From Methanofervidicoccus abyssi (GTDB taxonomy: Archaea; AGJL01; Methanococci; Methanococcales; Methanococcaceae): 64,000 nucleotides of DNA. The stretch spans positions 177,333 through 241,332 of the forward strand of contig NZ_BFAX01000003.1 of assembly GCF_004310395.1 (NCBI RefSeq), read 5' to 3'. Positions 37,851-46,924 of the stretch are shown here, piece by piece (position 1 is the stretch's first letter; every line of letters begins with the position of its first letter). The notes beneath the pieces are model-generated. The model did no database searches and was not told the origin of the DNA. It worked only from the letters and a program-made list of their open reading frames with translations. The position numbers and the translations under genes were made by a program.

Positions 37851-39053
37851 CTAATAATTGTCCAAGAAATACAGTATAGTTGGGAATATCAACACCCCCA
37901 TTAGATAGGACATATTCCCTCGAGACTTCAAGGATAGGATTCCTAAAGCAGATGCCACCAGGAAAACTATAAAGTAATATATGGGATACTTAGATAAATA
38001 TCCTAAAATTACTACGATGAATAAACAGAGAAGTAGTACATAGAGAGAAATCTTCCCGTAATTCACCTTAGATAGATACTTTAAAATGTACTGTGAAAGA
38101 GTAATGAGTATATAGAAGGCACATCCTGTTGCCATCACTAAAGGAATAATGATACTACTATCCAAAGGTATGGAGAGATTCTTTATAGCCACTGCAGTTC
38201 CACTTCTCCCGTATCCTATTATTAGGAGGGAAAGTATAGAGAACACCTCGTTGGACATGGTGATAGCACCTTGAGATACTAAAAAACCTTTTATACTGTT
38301 CTCCCTTATTAATTTACTTAGAAAGAAGTTTATCTGGGATCCTCCAATTGCAGGTAGAAATATCCTTAGGAATCCTCCAAAGGTCCCTACACATGCATAC
38401 TTTATGAGGGATACATCTACCTCCGGATAGGTAATTCTCTGAGGAGGGATTTTCTCGCTTTTTATATTTTCTAAGAGGAAAGGTATTCCAAACATTCCTG
38501 TAAATATACTGGTTAATATATTGTCCACTGGAAAGCGGTTGTATAAGACCACTATTCCAAACAATCCTGAGAGAAGGAGTATAAGGCTGTTCCAAAACAC
38601 GTTATCTGTAAATATTAAAGATAAAAATACCAACAGTATCAATATATAGGGAATATAAGGTTTAAATAGAGTATAGGTACTCTCTAAATCAAAACCTATG
38701 TAGAAAATTAAAAATGCCAATATAACAGAGAGTAGTACTCCTATAAAACCTCCAATACCACACAGGACTATTCCTTCGTACCCCCTACCATTAGAGGTTA
38801 ACCTATGTAGAGGTAAAACAGAGACTGCAGTTTCATCCTGGGGCACACCTATAAATGCCGAAGGTATATAGTTTATAAAATAGTGGGTAATTACCATGCC
38901 TATTAGAAGATATAAATAATTCTGTGGAGATAGATAATTGTAAAGTAGAGTAACAAAGGGCACTAGAGTGTTTGGATGTATTCCAGGGATCATTCCAGTG
39001 AAGGTTCCCAGTACACATCCGAAAAATAGAAAGAATATGTTGGTGATGTCCAT
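37851..39053 (-). CDS. TctA/DUF112-family integral membrane protein
   Basis: A 400-residue protein with about ten hydrophobic segments. The N-terminal LGTFTGMIPGIHPNTLVPF and PSAFIGVPQDETAVSVLP match the repeated GxxPGxH / GVPxxE motifs of the TctA family, the large permease of tripartite tricarboxylate transporters. Archaeal members are found without TctB/TctC partners, and their substrate is unknown. It starts seven bases after the stop of the zinc-ribbon gene without a strong binding site, so it probably depends on coupling. Confidence 0.8.
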   Translation of the reverse strand: MDITNIFFLFFGCVLGTFTGMIPGIHPNTLVPFVTLLYNYLSPQNYLYLLIGMVITHYFINYIPSAFIGVPQDETAVSVLPLHRLTSNGRGYEGIVLCGIGGFIGVLLSVILAFLIFYIGFDLESTYTLFKPYIPYILILLVFLSLIFTDNVFWNSLILLLSGLFGIVVLYNRFPVDNILTSIFTGMFGIPFLLENIKSEKIPPQRITYPEVDVSLIKYACVGTFGGFLRIFLPAIGGSQINFFLSKLIRENSIKGFLVSQGAITMSNEVFSILSLLIIGYGRSGTAVAIKNLSIPLDSSIIIPLVMATGCAFYILITLSQYILKYLSKVNYGKISLYVLLLCLFIVVILGYLSKYPIYYFIVFLVASALGILSLKSRGNMSYLMGVLIFPTILYFLDNY

Positions 39054-39060
39054 ATTGTCA

Positions 39061-39636
39061 TTAAGTTCTTTTTATCTTTCTTAGTCTATGACCACAGTAG
39101 GGACATACCATCCACGAAGGATCTACACGCCTTCGGCACTGGGGGCATACTGGTGTTCTTTCTTTCTTCTCCTTTAATTGCATACCACAGTGTGCACAAT
39201 ACGTCCAACTCTCCAAAATATACTTATTGCAGTTACTACATCTTTTAAAATTTTCAAGGGTCATGCTGTCGATGTCAGAACCACAGTTAGTACAGTAGTT
39301 CCAACCTACATCTATAACCTCGTTACATTTATTACATCGAGGTATATCTATAGTGAATTTAGAACCTAAAGCTTTCTTTACCTTTTGAAGAGTTATCAAT
39401 GCCTCCCTTTTTATTATTTCATCCTGTTCCATCTCGTATATTTTTTCAATGGACCGTATTATCTCCTGTAAGCTCCTTTTATCTACCATCTCCATGTACT
39501 GCAAAGACTCTGGACGTAGATCTGCTATATCTGCTACCCTTTTTAAAGTTACCAATTTTGTAGCAGGTACCCGACTTTTAAGCCCCGTTAATATACTCAT
39601 TTTCTCTTCTTCAGAGATAGGGATTATCGTTACCAT
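39061..39636 (-). CDS. Zinc-ribbon protein with three CxxC...CxxC modules
   Basis: A 191-residue protein. The N-terminal helical part (1-100) has HEAT-like or coiled character (LVTLKRVADIADLRPESL). It is followed by three double-CxxC ribbons: CNKCNEVI...CTNCGSDI, CSNCNKYI...CAHCGMQL and CPQCRRRV...CPYCGHRL. The ribbons resemble the DZR and zinc-ribbon 2 families, which usually mediate protein or nucleic-acid contacts. GGGGATAGT precedes the ATG. It is operonic with the TctA-family gene. Function unknown. Confidence 0.7.
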   Translation of the reverse strand: MVTIIPISEEEKMSILTGLKSRVPATKLVTLKRVADIADLRPESLQYMEMVDKRSLQEIIRSIEKIYEMEQDEIIKREALITLQKVKKALGSKFTIDIPRCNKCNEVIDVGWNYCTNCGSDIDSMTLENFKRCSNCNKYILESWTYCAHCGMQLKEKKERTPVCPQCRRRVDPSWMVCPYCGHRLRKIKRT

Positions 39637-39718
39637 ACTATCCCCTTTTAAAGTTTAAATTATTATCTAAAAAATTTTATATTTATTAGTTTCTTTTTAT
39701 AAAAATAGTGATTATTTT

Positions 39719-40189
39719 TTATTGTATAATTTTTAATTTTCCCAACTTAATAATTTTATTGTAATACAGATATATATTGTTAGATAGATCTTTCTTAGAG
39801 ATATTTAACAATCCTGCCAACTCGGCGTTTCTTCTGTCTATTTTAAATTTATAATACTCGGCAAGTTTTCCTCCATGACTGTAGTAAGATATTATTTGAA
39901 CTTCATCAACATTTTTGTATTTATTGAATATATACCATACAATGTAACAGAGTTCAATTTTAGTTTGAGCATCTAAATTTCCTCTACTTATCTCACTTAA
40001 ATTCTCCAAATTTTTTATCTGGTATACTATAGATACATTTTTTCCGTTGATGGTAGTAAATTCCACATGATAGACATCACACTTCGCTAAAATGTCTTCA
40101 GAACTTGATATATAGTGTTGAACAAGCCAAACTATAGGTATTGCTACTAAGATTATAGTTACAATAAGTATTATAGACTCTTTCTCCAT
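39719..40189 (-). CDS. Unrecognised membrane-anchored protein
   Basis: A 156-residue protein with one N-terminal transmembrane helix (about 5-26, IILIVTIILVAIPIVWLV) and a soluble remainder, probably outside the cell. No family was recognised. It is the gene upstream of the zinc-ribbon protein, with an 82-base gap. GGGGAAACT precedes the ATG. A role alongside the pilin-like and TctA-family proteins in the same reverse-strand group is only a suggestion from position. Confidence 0.6.
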   Translation of the reverse strand: MEKESIILIVTIILVAIPIVWLVQHYISSSEDILAKCDVYHVEFTTINGKNVSIVYQIKNLENLSEISRGNLDAQTKIELCYIVWYIFNKYKNVDEVQIISYYSHGGKLAEYYKFKIDRRNAELAGLLNISKKDLSNNIYLYYNKIIKLGKLKIIQ

Positions 40190-40614
40190 AGTTTCCCCGA
40201 TTAGATATTATATCTTTACACTTTTTACACTTAATTATATATTTTTGTTATCTGTTAAAAATACTTTTTATATATTTTTAATTTAATAGAAAACTTTTTG
40301 GAAGGGATGAGTTGATGAAGAATGATATCTAATTTTGCAGTATATCATGAAGAGATGATGCAGTTTTATTAAACTGGAAAAAAATCTCTAAAAAATATAA
40401 ATCTCTCAACCTTGATATCTAATAATCTCATTCTGAAAAGAGTTGCACTACCAGTGAAAAAGTGGATAAAGAGGAGTTACTACTACTGATATAATATACT
40501 TCAAATCTTAGATAATAGAGAAAGGTAGAGACAGACAGAACCTTATAATCCCTGACATAATTTTTACATATCTGGAATTATAAAAATAGATATAAAAATA
40601 ATAAAAATATAAAT
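40190..40614. other. Spacer
   Basis: About 425 bases. A 7-bp inverted repeat ATGATAT/ATATCAT lies at about 40323-40349, next to TGATGA and GATGATG words; these suggested a C/D-box RNA but no D box fits. A weak copy of the dispersed motif (CACTACCAGTGAAAAAG) lies near 40446. No ORF is supported. Confidence 0.4.
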
Positions 40615-40947
40615 TTAAAATTTTTTAAGTAAATCTTCTGCAATGTTTCCAAATATTGGGAATTTGTACCTTTCTCCCTGATATGCTTTATACATGCCCA
40701 ATATCCAAAAGACAAGACTTACAAGATTTACCAACAAAGTAATTAGACCTCCCAATATTGGAATAAATGCCGCTATCATGCCTATTATCGTCAAACTTAA
40801 AAAGGTTACCAAAGATTGCATTGCATGGAATTTAACAAAATCATTTTCTTTCTCCAAGACTAAAAATATAATACCAGTTAATACACCAAATAAATAACAC
40901 AATAAACCTTCAATATTTTCATCTAAACCCAGAGTAGTTTTCGACAT
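40615..40947 (-). CDS. DUF4870-family small membrane protein
   Basis: A 110-residue protein with three hydrophobic segments. The family pattern is LCYLFGVLTGIIFLVLE, FVKFHAMQSLVTF and VFWILGMYKAYQGERYKFPIFG (DUF4870, Tic20-like). Its function is unknown. The ATG at 40947 has AAGGTG seven bases upstream, and the longer frame upstream has no site. Confidence 0.85.
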   Translation of the reverse strand: MSKTTLGLDENIEGLLCYLFGVLTGIIFLVLEKENDFVKFHAMQSLVTFLSLTIIGMIAAFIPILGGLITLLVNLVSLVFWILGMYKAYQGERYKFPIFGNIAEDLLKKF

Positions 40948-41209
40948 GGATAACACCTTTATCTGATATTTAATAATAATATTCACTATTCTAAAGTTTT
41001 ATACTTAATAAAATGTTAGAATTCTCCTGTAAGTGATCATGTCTTACTTCAATTTGAGTTAAAAAGTATTAGTTGTTGAAGAAATTATAGTATAGGAGTA
41101 AAATATATATATTACTAAATTTTAAAATTAACAAAAATTTTTAGTTCTTTTTTAAATACTTTTCTTTTTTGATATTATTTTTAAATCTTTTTTAGAATTG
41201 GTGATTACT

Positions 41210-41650
41210 ATGATATATGCAGTTAGAACTATAGCAGGTCAGGAGAAAAACGTCGCCGAGTTTTTAGCATCTAAGGCTGAAAAGGAAAAAATAGATATAT
41301 ACTCCATACTTGCCACTGAGGATTTAAAGGGCTATGTACTTGTGGAAGCTCCAAATAGAGGAGCAGTTGAGGATTTGGTAAGGAAGACGTTCAAGGTGAG
41401 AGGAATAGTACCTGGAGAAACCTCGGTAGAGGAACTGGAACACTTACTATCTCCACATAAGATAATAGAAAATATAGAGAAGGGAGATATTGTAGAGTTG
41501 ATAGCAGGGCCTTTTAAAGGTGAGAGAGGTAGGGTTATAAGGGTGGATAAACATAAGGAAGAGGTGACCTTGGAGTTGATAGATGCGGCAGTTCCCATAC
41601 CTGTAACAGTTGGTGTGGAACAGGTTAAAATAGTCTCAAAGAGTTCCTAA
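41210..41650 (+). CDS. spt5: Transcription elongation factor Spt5 (NusG)
   Basis: A 146-residue archaeal Spt5. It has an N-terminal NGN domain (1-85, AVRTIAGQEKNVA to VRGIVPG) and a C-terminal KOW domain with KGDIVELIAGPFKGERGRV. It binds the RNA polymerase clamp with Spt4 and couples to ribosomes. The ATG at 41210 has GGTGAT four bases upstream. rpl11 follows 68 bases later, as in other archaea, but no secE gene precedes it here. Confidence 0.95.
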   Translation: MIYAVRTIAGQEKNVAEFLASKAEKEKIDIYSILATEDLKGYVLVEAPNRGAVEDLVRKTFKVRGIVPGETSVEELEHLLSPHKIIENIEKGDIVELIAGPFKGERGRVIRVDKHKEEVTLELIDAAVPIPVTVGVEQVKIVSKSS

Positions 41651-41718
41651 GTTTACAACGTAAGTTTTAAATAGAATGTAAAATTATAGAGATTATACAA
41701 TTTAGAGGGGTGGCAAAA

Positions 41719-42201
41719 ATGGGTACAGAAATAGTAGAAGTACTGATAACTGGAGGAAAGGCTACAGCAGGGCCTCCACTGGGTCCAGCTATAGGACCCT
41801 TGGGTATAAACGTCATGAAGGTAGTAAAGGAGATTAACGAGAAAACAAAGGCGTACGAAGGAATGAACGTCCCAGTTAAGATTATTGTAAATACTGACGA
41901 TAAAACTTTCAAGATAGAGGTAGGTATACCTCCAACATCAGCACTTATAAAAAAGGAGTTGAACCTTGAAAAGGGCTCTTCAGAACCAAAGCACAATATA
42001 GTAGGTAACCTTACAATGGAACAGGCTGTAAAAATTGCTAAAATGAAGATGGACTCAATGCTCTCCTACACTTTGAAGAACGCTACAAAAGAAGTTATTG
42101 GAACTTGTGTATCTCTGGGAGTTACAGTAGATGGAAAAGATCCTAAGGAAGTGATAAAGTTGATAGAGAAAGGAGAATATGACGAGTACTTCAAAGAATA
42201 A
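41719..42201 (+). CDS. rpl11: 50S ribosomal protein L11
   Basis: A 160-residue L11. The N-terminal domain carries [20 protein letters not shown] and the proline-rich thiostrepton-site region. The C-terminal rRNA-binding domain includes [19 protein letters not shown] prefer the ATG at 41719, with GGGGTGG five bases upstream; the GTG at 41710 would lie inside that site. It is the partner of spt5. Confidence 0.96.
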   Translation: MGTEIVEVLITGGKATAGPPLGPAIGPLGINVMKVVKEINEKTKAYEGMNVPVKIIVNTDDKTFKIEVGIPPTSALIKKELNLEKGSSEPKHNIVGNLTMEQAVKIAKMKMDSMLSYTLKNATKEVIGTCVSLGVTVDGKDPKEVIKLIEKGEYDEYFKE

Positions 42202-42474
42202 ATAATTTCTACCATTATATTCTTATTGTTTTATCTCTATTCATTAAGTAGTACTTGCTATTTTTTCTTCGTAGCCTGTGTTGAAACCTTTAAAAAGTAT
42301 TGTTTTTGTTTTTTAATGATTAATTATTAGAAATGGCAAATAATAAAATAAAAATAACAGTAATAATTATAATATATTTAATAAAACATATATAGTATAA
42401 TAATTAATTATTAAACAATTAATATTTAGGGTATGATGTTTTTATTTTTGGTATAAATTTTTTAAGGGGGGATT

Positions 42475-42972
42475 ATGGATTCTGAAAAGATATTTATTAT
42501 ACAATCTATCTGCGAGGCAAAACTCTTTGATAAACTTAAATTGTTAATTTCTGGCAATGTTTCAAAGGTGTATAATATAAAAATAATAAATATCCTGAAT
42601 CATTCTCATTATTTTTTAAAGATTATTGTAAAAACTACAAGTGACAAATGTAAAATGTTATGTGAAATTTTACAGGAATACGAATTTATCATCACGAATT
42701 GTCAGGAGATAGCATTTCCTTCATATCTTGTTAGAATATCAGGGGACATGGAAAAATGTTTAAATTTGCATAAGGAAATCTTAAATTCTTTTATAAACTC
42801 GGGGGCTCTTCCTATTAAATCTGAAATTATATCTGAAGATTTTATCACTGCTATCTGTGATATTGTAGTAACTAACAAAGATCCTTTAAAATGTACAAAA
42901 TTTCTGGAGTTGATTAAAAAAGAAGATTTAACATACAAGGTGATACCTATAGAATCTTACGGATATTATTAA
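42475..42972 (+). CDS. Unrecognised 165-residue protein
   Basis: No family was recognised. The protein is alpha/beta with several cysteines (C13, C58, C62) and two similar halves around IKIINILNHSHYFLKIIV and ICDIVVTNKDPLKCTKFLEL. These could be two ACT-like or ferredoxin-like beta-alpha-beta units. GGGGGGATT precedes the ATG. Codon use looks more A/T-rich than in spt5-rpl11 by eye. A 42-base gap separates it from the next gene on the same strand, so the two form a likely operon. Confidence 0.6.
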   Translation: MDSEKIFIIQSICEAKLFDKLKLLISGNVSKVYNIKIINILNHSHYFLKIIVKTTSDKCKMLCEILQEYEFIITNCQEIAFPSYLVRISGDMEKCLNLHKEILNSFINSGALPIKSEIISEDFITAICDIVVTNKDPLKCTKFLELIKKEDLTYKVIPIESYGYY

Positions 42973-43014
42973 TCATTATTAAATCTTATATTTAATAAGC
43001 AGGGTGGTTTGTTA

Positions 43015-43941
43015 ATGGTCCTCCCCCTTTCATATCTAAAATCTCATAAATTAAAAAAACTCATTCTAAAGGGACACCTTTTAAAAGCCCAAAAGTTAAT
43101 TGAAAGCGACATGTCTCTTTTAAAATATCTATTAGAATTTGTTGGATCTGAAGATACAAAATTATCTTCAAATTCTATATACCTTTTAACAAAGATAGTT
43201 TTAAAACATAAGATGAACCATAAAAAACTTTTACCTTATATAAAAAAGTTTTTGAATAGTGATTCCGATGAAATTGTATTGAATACTCTAATGTGTTTAA
43301 AGTTACTACTAAAAGAGAACCCGGATTATTTTAAATATGTTGAGAAAGAAATATACGAGCTTAATAGAAGATCTGTGAATGTATTGATAAGAGAAAATAC
43401 CTGGGAACTGATAAAGAGTTATGGTGATATCAAAAAAATAGGTAATGTTAAACCTCAAAGGAGCTCTCTATACGAAAAACTTATAAAATTGAAGGAATCT
43501 ATTAAACAACAGACATTAATTAAGAAGTTAATTGATTTAGGAGAATCTCTTCTTAACCTTTCTTCCGTTAAAAAATTAACAATCTCCGTAGAAAAGATAG
43601 AATCGTCCATAAAGAAAGAAGATTTAAAAGGGATGTTAAAACTTATTGAAAAGGGAAAATTGGAAGAACTAAGCCCATTGAATGTGGCATACTGTTTCTC
43701 TGTTTTAACAACTTTAGATAAAAAAGAAGAAATTGAAAAGTACATTGACAATGTTTTTAAATTGATCTTCAGTGATAACGAGATCATAAGAAACACCGCT
43801 CTTCACACAATTTACGAAATAACTAAAAAGTATCCAGATCTTATCTATAAAAGAATAGATACACTTAGGAATTACTGTAGAAAATATGGTAGAAACATAC
43901 TGATTGAAGAGATATTTCAGGAACTTTCAAAGGCTATATAA
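43015..43941 (+). CDS. Helical repeat (HEAT/ARM-like) protein
   Basis: A 308-residue, almost entirely helical protein. Repeats of about 35-40 residues resemble HEAT/ARM units (LSSNSIYLLTKIVLKH, EIVLNTLMCLKLLLKENPDYF, EIIRNTALHTIYEITKKYPDL), in two blocks joined by a Lys-rich middle (about 150-215). Such proteins are usually scaffolds. The ATG at 43015 has AGGGTGG seven bases upstream; the TTG at 43009 is too close to that site. Co-transcribed with the 165-residue protein. Function unknown. Confidence 0.65.
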   Translation: MVLPLSYLKSHKLKKLILKGHLLKAQKLIESDMSLLKYLLEFVGSEDTKLSSNSIYLLTKIVLKHKMNHKKLLPYIKKFLNSDSDEIVLNTLMCLKLLLKENPDYFKYVEKEIYELNRRSVNVLIRENTWELIKSYGDIKKIGNVKPQRSSLYEKLIKLKESIKQQTLIKKLIDLGESLLNLSSVKKLTISVEKIESSIKKEDLKGMLKLIEKGKLEELSPLNVAYCFSVLTTLDKKEEIEKYIDNVFKLIFSDNEIIRNTALHTIYEITKKYPDLIYKRIDTLRNYCRKYGRNILIEEIFQELSKAI

Positions 43942-44035
43942 CTACATTCTGGAACTTTAGGACTTTTTACTTTTATTTTTTATTATTATTTAATTAAAAC
44001 AGTATTTCTATTTTTGTTAGAGATTTTTTATCATT

Positions 44036-44917
44036 TTACTGTTTATAGGGAAACTTAGCAATAATATCTCTGAGAACCTCTTCACTGATGTACTCTCTAT
44101 TCCCTACCTTAAAAACTTTCTCCTCAATGATCCTTCCAAATGGTATAACTGGGCACCTCTTCTCCACACATATATTCAAGATATCCTTTAAATTCTCCTC
44201 CTTAGTACTTACTATATAGGTCCCCAGGTATCTAGTGGAGCGGGGATAAGGTATAGCAGTTATCTCGGCACCTACCTTTGCCTTCACTATCATCTCAAGT
44301 ATGTTACACAACCATCCCCCCCTGGAAGCATCCTTACAGGCGTTGATCTCAATACCTTTCTTCACTATACTCAAAAATGTATCGTACTTATTTTTAGCCC
44401 TCTGGATTCTCTCCCCGATATCTCCTTCTACAGGGTGTCCCAACATAAGTATAACATCTCCAACCTGGGCACCTCCATCTGTAATTACTTTATCACCTAT
44501 CAATTCACCGAATACAACCACAGAGATACAGGAGTTTAAACTCTCTTCAGTTTGAGTGTTTCCTCCAACTATGGGGATATTTAAACCTAAGGACTGTCTT
44601 CTCAGCCCCTCTACAGCCATCTTTATTTCTTCCTCATTGTGGGCCTGGATTGCATCTAAGGCGTAGAGAGGCCTTGCCCCCATGGCTACAACATCACAGG
44701 AAGTATGTATAAGGGCAGTTTTTGAGCCCAACTTTAGGGGATAAGGCCCCTCAATGTTTATAACATTTTTACCTATTACTACGCTATCATCCCCTGCCCT
44801 AATACCCCTTATTAGATCTTTTACCTTAAGATCCATATCCCATAACCTTTTTCTTGGGTAATTTGTCTCCATCATGTGTTTTATGGCATGTTTTATTTCG
44901 TACTCTATACGTTCCAT
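44036..44917 (-). CDS. PurM/AIR synthase-related protein, probably methanogenesis marker protein 2
   Basis: A 293-residue member of the PurM/SelD/ThiL/HypE ATP-binding superfamily. Seen are GDDSVV, TALIHTSCDVVAMGARPLYALDAI, VGGNTQTEES and DASRGGWLC. It lacks the N-terminal Cys/Sec-Lys motif of SelD, so it is not an ordinary selenophosphate synthetase. The sequence fits the methanogen-restricted marker 2 family, whose substrate is unknown. TGATAAC precedes the ATG. It stands alone after a spacer of nearly 400 bases. Confidence 0.7.
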   Translation of the reverse strand: MERIEYEIKHAIKHMMETNYPRKRLWDMDLKVKDLIRGIRAGDDSVVIGKNVINIEGPYPLKLGSKTALIHTSCDVVAMGARPLYALDAIQAHNEEEIKMAVEGLRRQSLGLNIPIVGGNTQTEESLNSCISVVVFGELIGDKVITDGGAQVGDVILMLGHPVEGDIGERIQRAKNKYDTFLSIVKKGIEINACKDASRGGWLCNILEMIVKAKVGAEITAIPYPRSTRYLGTYIVSTKEENLKDILNICVEKRCPVIPFGRIIEEKVFKVGNREYISEEVLRDIIAKFPYKQ

Positions 44918-45312
44918 GTTATCATTCTCTGTTGTTATTTAACAGTAGAGTAATAATAAGAATCTTATAAAATAGTTATGATTAAAAAGAATAATATAAA
45001 TTACCTATAATAAAAGTCAAATAAATAAAGAAATAACAGAAAAGAAAGATAAAAACTAAATATTTTATTTTATATTAGAATCCTAAAAATAAAGATAAAC
45101 AATTGGTATAAAATATAAAAAGCTTATGTCATATACTCGAGAGATAAGGTGATATTTTTAATCCTTTTTAAGGAGTTTTCATTTGTTATTTGTTAATCTT
45201 TTACTATTTTTTATCCTAACTATTCTCCTTATTATTTTTTGTTGGGTATTTTTTATGGTTGTTATTAGTTTAAAATTTCTATATTTGTATGAAACAGGGT
45301 TATTAAAAACCA
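44918..45312. other. AT-rich spacer
   Basis: About 395 bases between glmM and the PurM-like gene, both on the reverse strand. It consists of long A-rich then T-rich tracts. A GGTGAT word at 45150 is followed only by a 15-codon hydrophobic frame. Nothing was recognised. Confidence 0.5.
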
Positions 45313-46656
45313 TTATAACTCATTCTTTAAGGCCTTTCTCACCAGCTTAATACCTCTCTCTAGGAGATCCTTTGCAATAGTATTATCCTTCCCCTCAACT
45401 CTTATCCTTATATAGGGTTCAGTTCCAGAGGGTCTTATAAGTATCCATCCATTTTCCAAGTTAAACCTGGCTCCATCTACAGTCTCTGGAGTCCTTTGGA
45501 ATATTCTCTCTCCGTACTCTATCACATACTTCATAACAGAGGATTTCTTACATTCTTCACAGGGTATCTTTTCTCTTAGATTTACATAGGATGGTACTTC
45601 ATCTAAGAGGATACACAGTTTCTCATCGAAGTACTCCATCATCTCCAAAACTCTTAAACCAGATAGTATCCCATCTGGGGTTAGATGAACATCTCCATGG
45701 ATCCAGGTACCAGAGGGTTCTCCTCCAAAGAGGGCGTTGTACTTAGACAGTGCCTGAGAGACTGCTACATCTCCAACCTTGGTTCTAACAACTTTAACTT
45801 TATCTCCCAGGTATTCATCTAAGGACATCGAGGCATCTACTGTAGTTATCACCACCTTACTCCCAGTCTTTTCCACAATATATTTAGAGAATATTGCAAG
45901 TAACTTGTCAAAATCTGCCATCCTTCCTCTTTCATCTATGGCCACCATCCTATCTCCATCTCCATCATGGGCTATCCCTATATAATTGCTCTCTCTCTCA
46001 TTCAACCCTCTAACTACCTTCATCGTCTCCTGAAGGTTCTCTTTATTTGGCTCAGGCATTCTACCTACGAATCTCCCATCTAGGTGAGCATTTAGAGATA
46101 TAACATGGGATCCGACATCTGTAAATAGATGGGGGGATATTACAGAACTTGCTCCGTTGGCACAGTCTACAACTACATTGAAACTTCTACTTATCGACAG
46201 GTGTTTAAGTATATGTTCCCTGTATTCCCTCAATGCGTTCTCATATCTTAACACTTCCCCAACAGAACTCCAATCAGCCCTTTTAAAGTTGTTTTTAGAG
46301 ATTGTCTCCTCGATTTCCCTCTCTTCTTCGGGACTATAGGGAGTACCATCTCTGTTAAAGAGTTTTATACCATTATACTCTGGGGGATTATGAGAGGCAG
46401 TTATCATAACGCCTACTTCGAAATTCCTCGTGGAAAAACCTAAGGTTGGGGTAGGTACAATACCTATATCTATTACAGTAGCTCCCCCACTTAAGAGGCC
46501 TGCAGTTAATGCACTCTTTATTAGATCCCCAGTTGTCCTACTATCTCTGGCAACAACTACATCTTCTACCTTCTGAGATACAGCAAAACCTACCTTATAG
46601 GCTATCTGAGGATCTAAGTTTTTCATCCTTATACCAGAGGTTCCAAAGAGTCTCAT
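45313..46656 (-). CDS. glmM: Phosphoglucosamine mutase
   Basis: A 447-residue alpha-D-phosphohexomutase. Motifs are the catalytic serine in TASHNPPEYNG, the Mg loop DGDGDR, sugar-binding GEPSG, and phosphate-binding RPSGTEPYIRI. MJ1100-type archaeal enzymes convert glucosamine-6-phosphate to the 1-phosphate, the substrate of the GlmU-like protein at 18.7 kb. I start at the ATG at 46656 (MRLFGTSGIR), which has AGGTTGAT upstream; the 31-codon extension before it has no family match. Confidence 0.94.
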   Translation of the reverse strand: MRLFGTSGIRMKNLDPQIAYKVGFAVSQKVEDVVVARDSRTTGDLIKSALTAGLLSGGATVIDIGIVPTPTLGFSTRNFEVGVMITASHNPPEYNGIKLFNRDGTPYSPEEEREIEETISKNNFKRADWSSVGEVLRYENALREYREHILKHLSISRSFNVVVDCANGASSVISPHLFTDVGSHVISLNAHLDGRFVGRMPEPNKENLQETMKVVRGLNERESNYIGIAHDGDGDRMVAIDERGRMADFDKLLAIFSKYIVEKTGSKVVITTVDASMSLDEYLGDKVKVVRTKVGDVAVSQALSKYNALFGGEPSGTWIHGDVHLTPDGILSGLRVLEMMEYFDEKLCILLDEVPSYVNLREKIPCEECKKSSVMKYVIEYGERIFQRTPETVDGARFNLENGWILIRPSGTEPYIRIRVEGKDNTIAKDLLERGIKLVRKALKNEL

Positions 46657-46924
46657 AATATCAACCTGAGTTGTTAATGTTTTATTATAAGATAGAAAAA
46701 AAATAACTTTTGCAATATTTAACAATCTTGATTTTATTTCGTATATCATATTAATCTTAAAACAATAAAAAACAATAAATAAAAATATTTATAATAAAAA
46801 TATTGTAAATCTTATAAATACGATAAAAAGAAGAAGTAGGTATATTAAATCTGAATTGTATAGTTATCTCTCAGCATACATGTCAGGTAAAAAATAGAAA
46901 AATAATATATAATAGTATTACTTA

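Noticed and set aside
40310-40375. Possible C/D-box guide RNA (TGATGA and GATGATG words)
   Set aside because: No CTGA D or D' boxes at suitable distances, and the words are common in AT-rich DNA.
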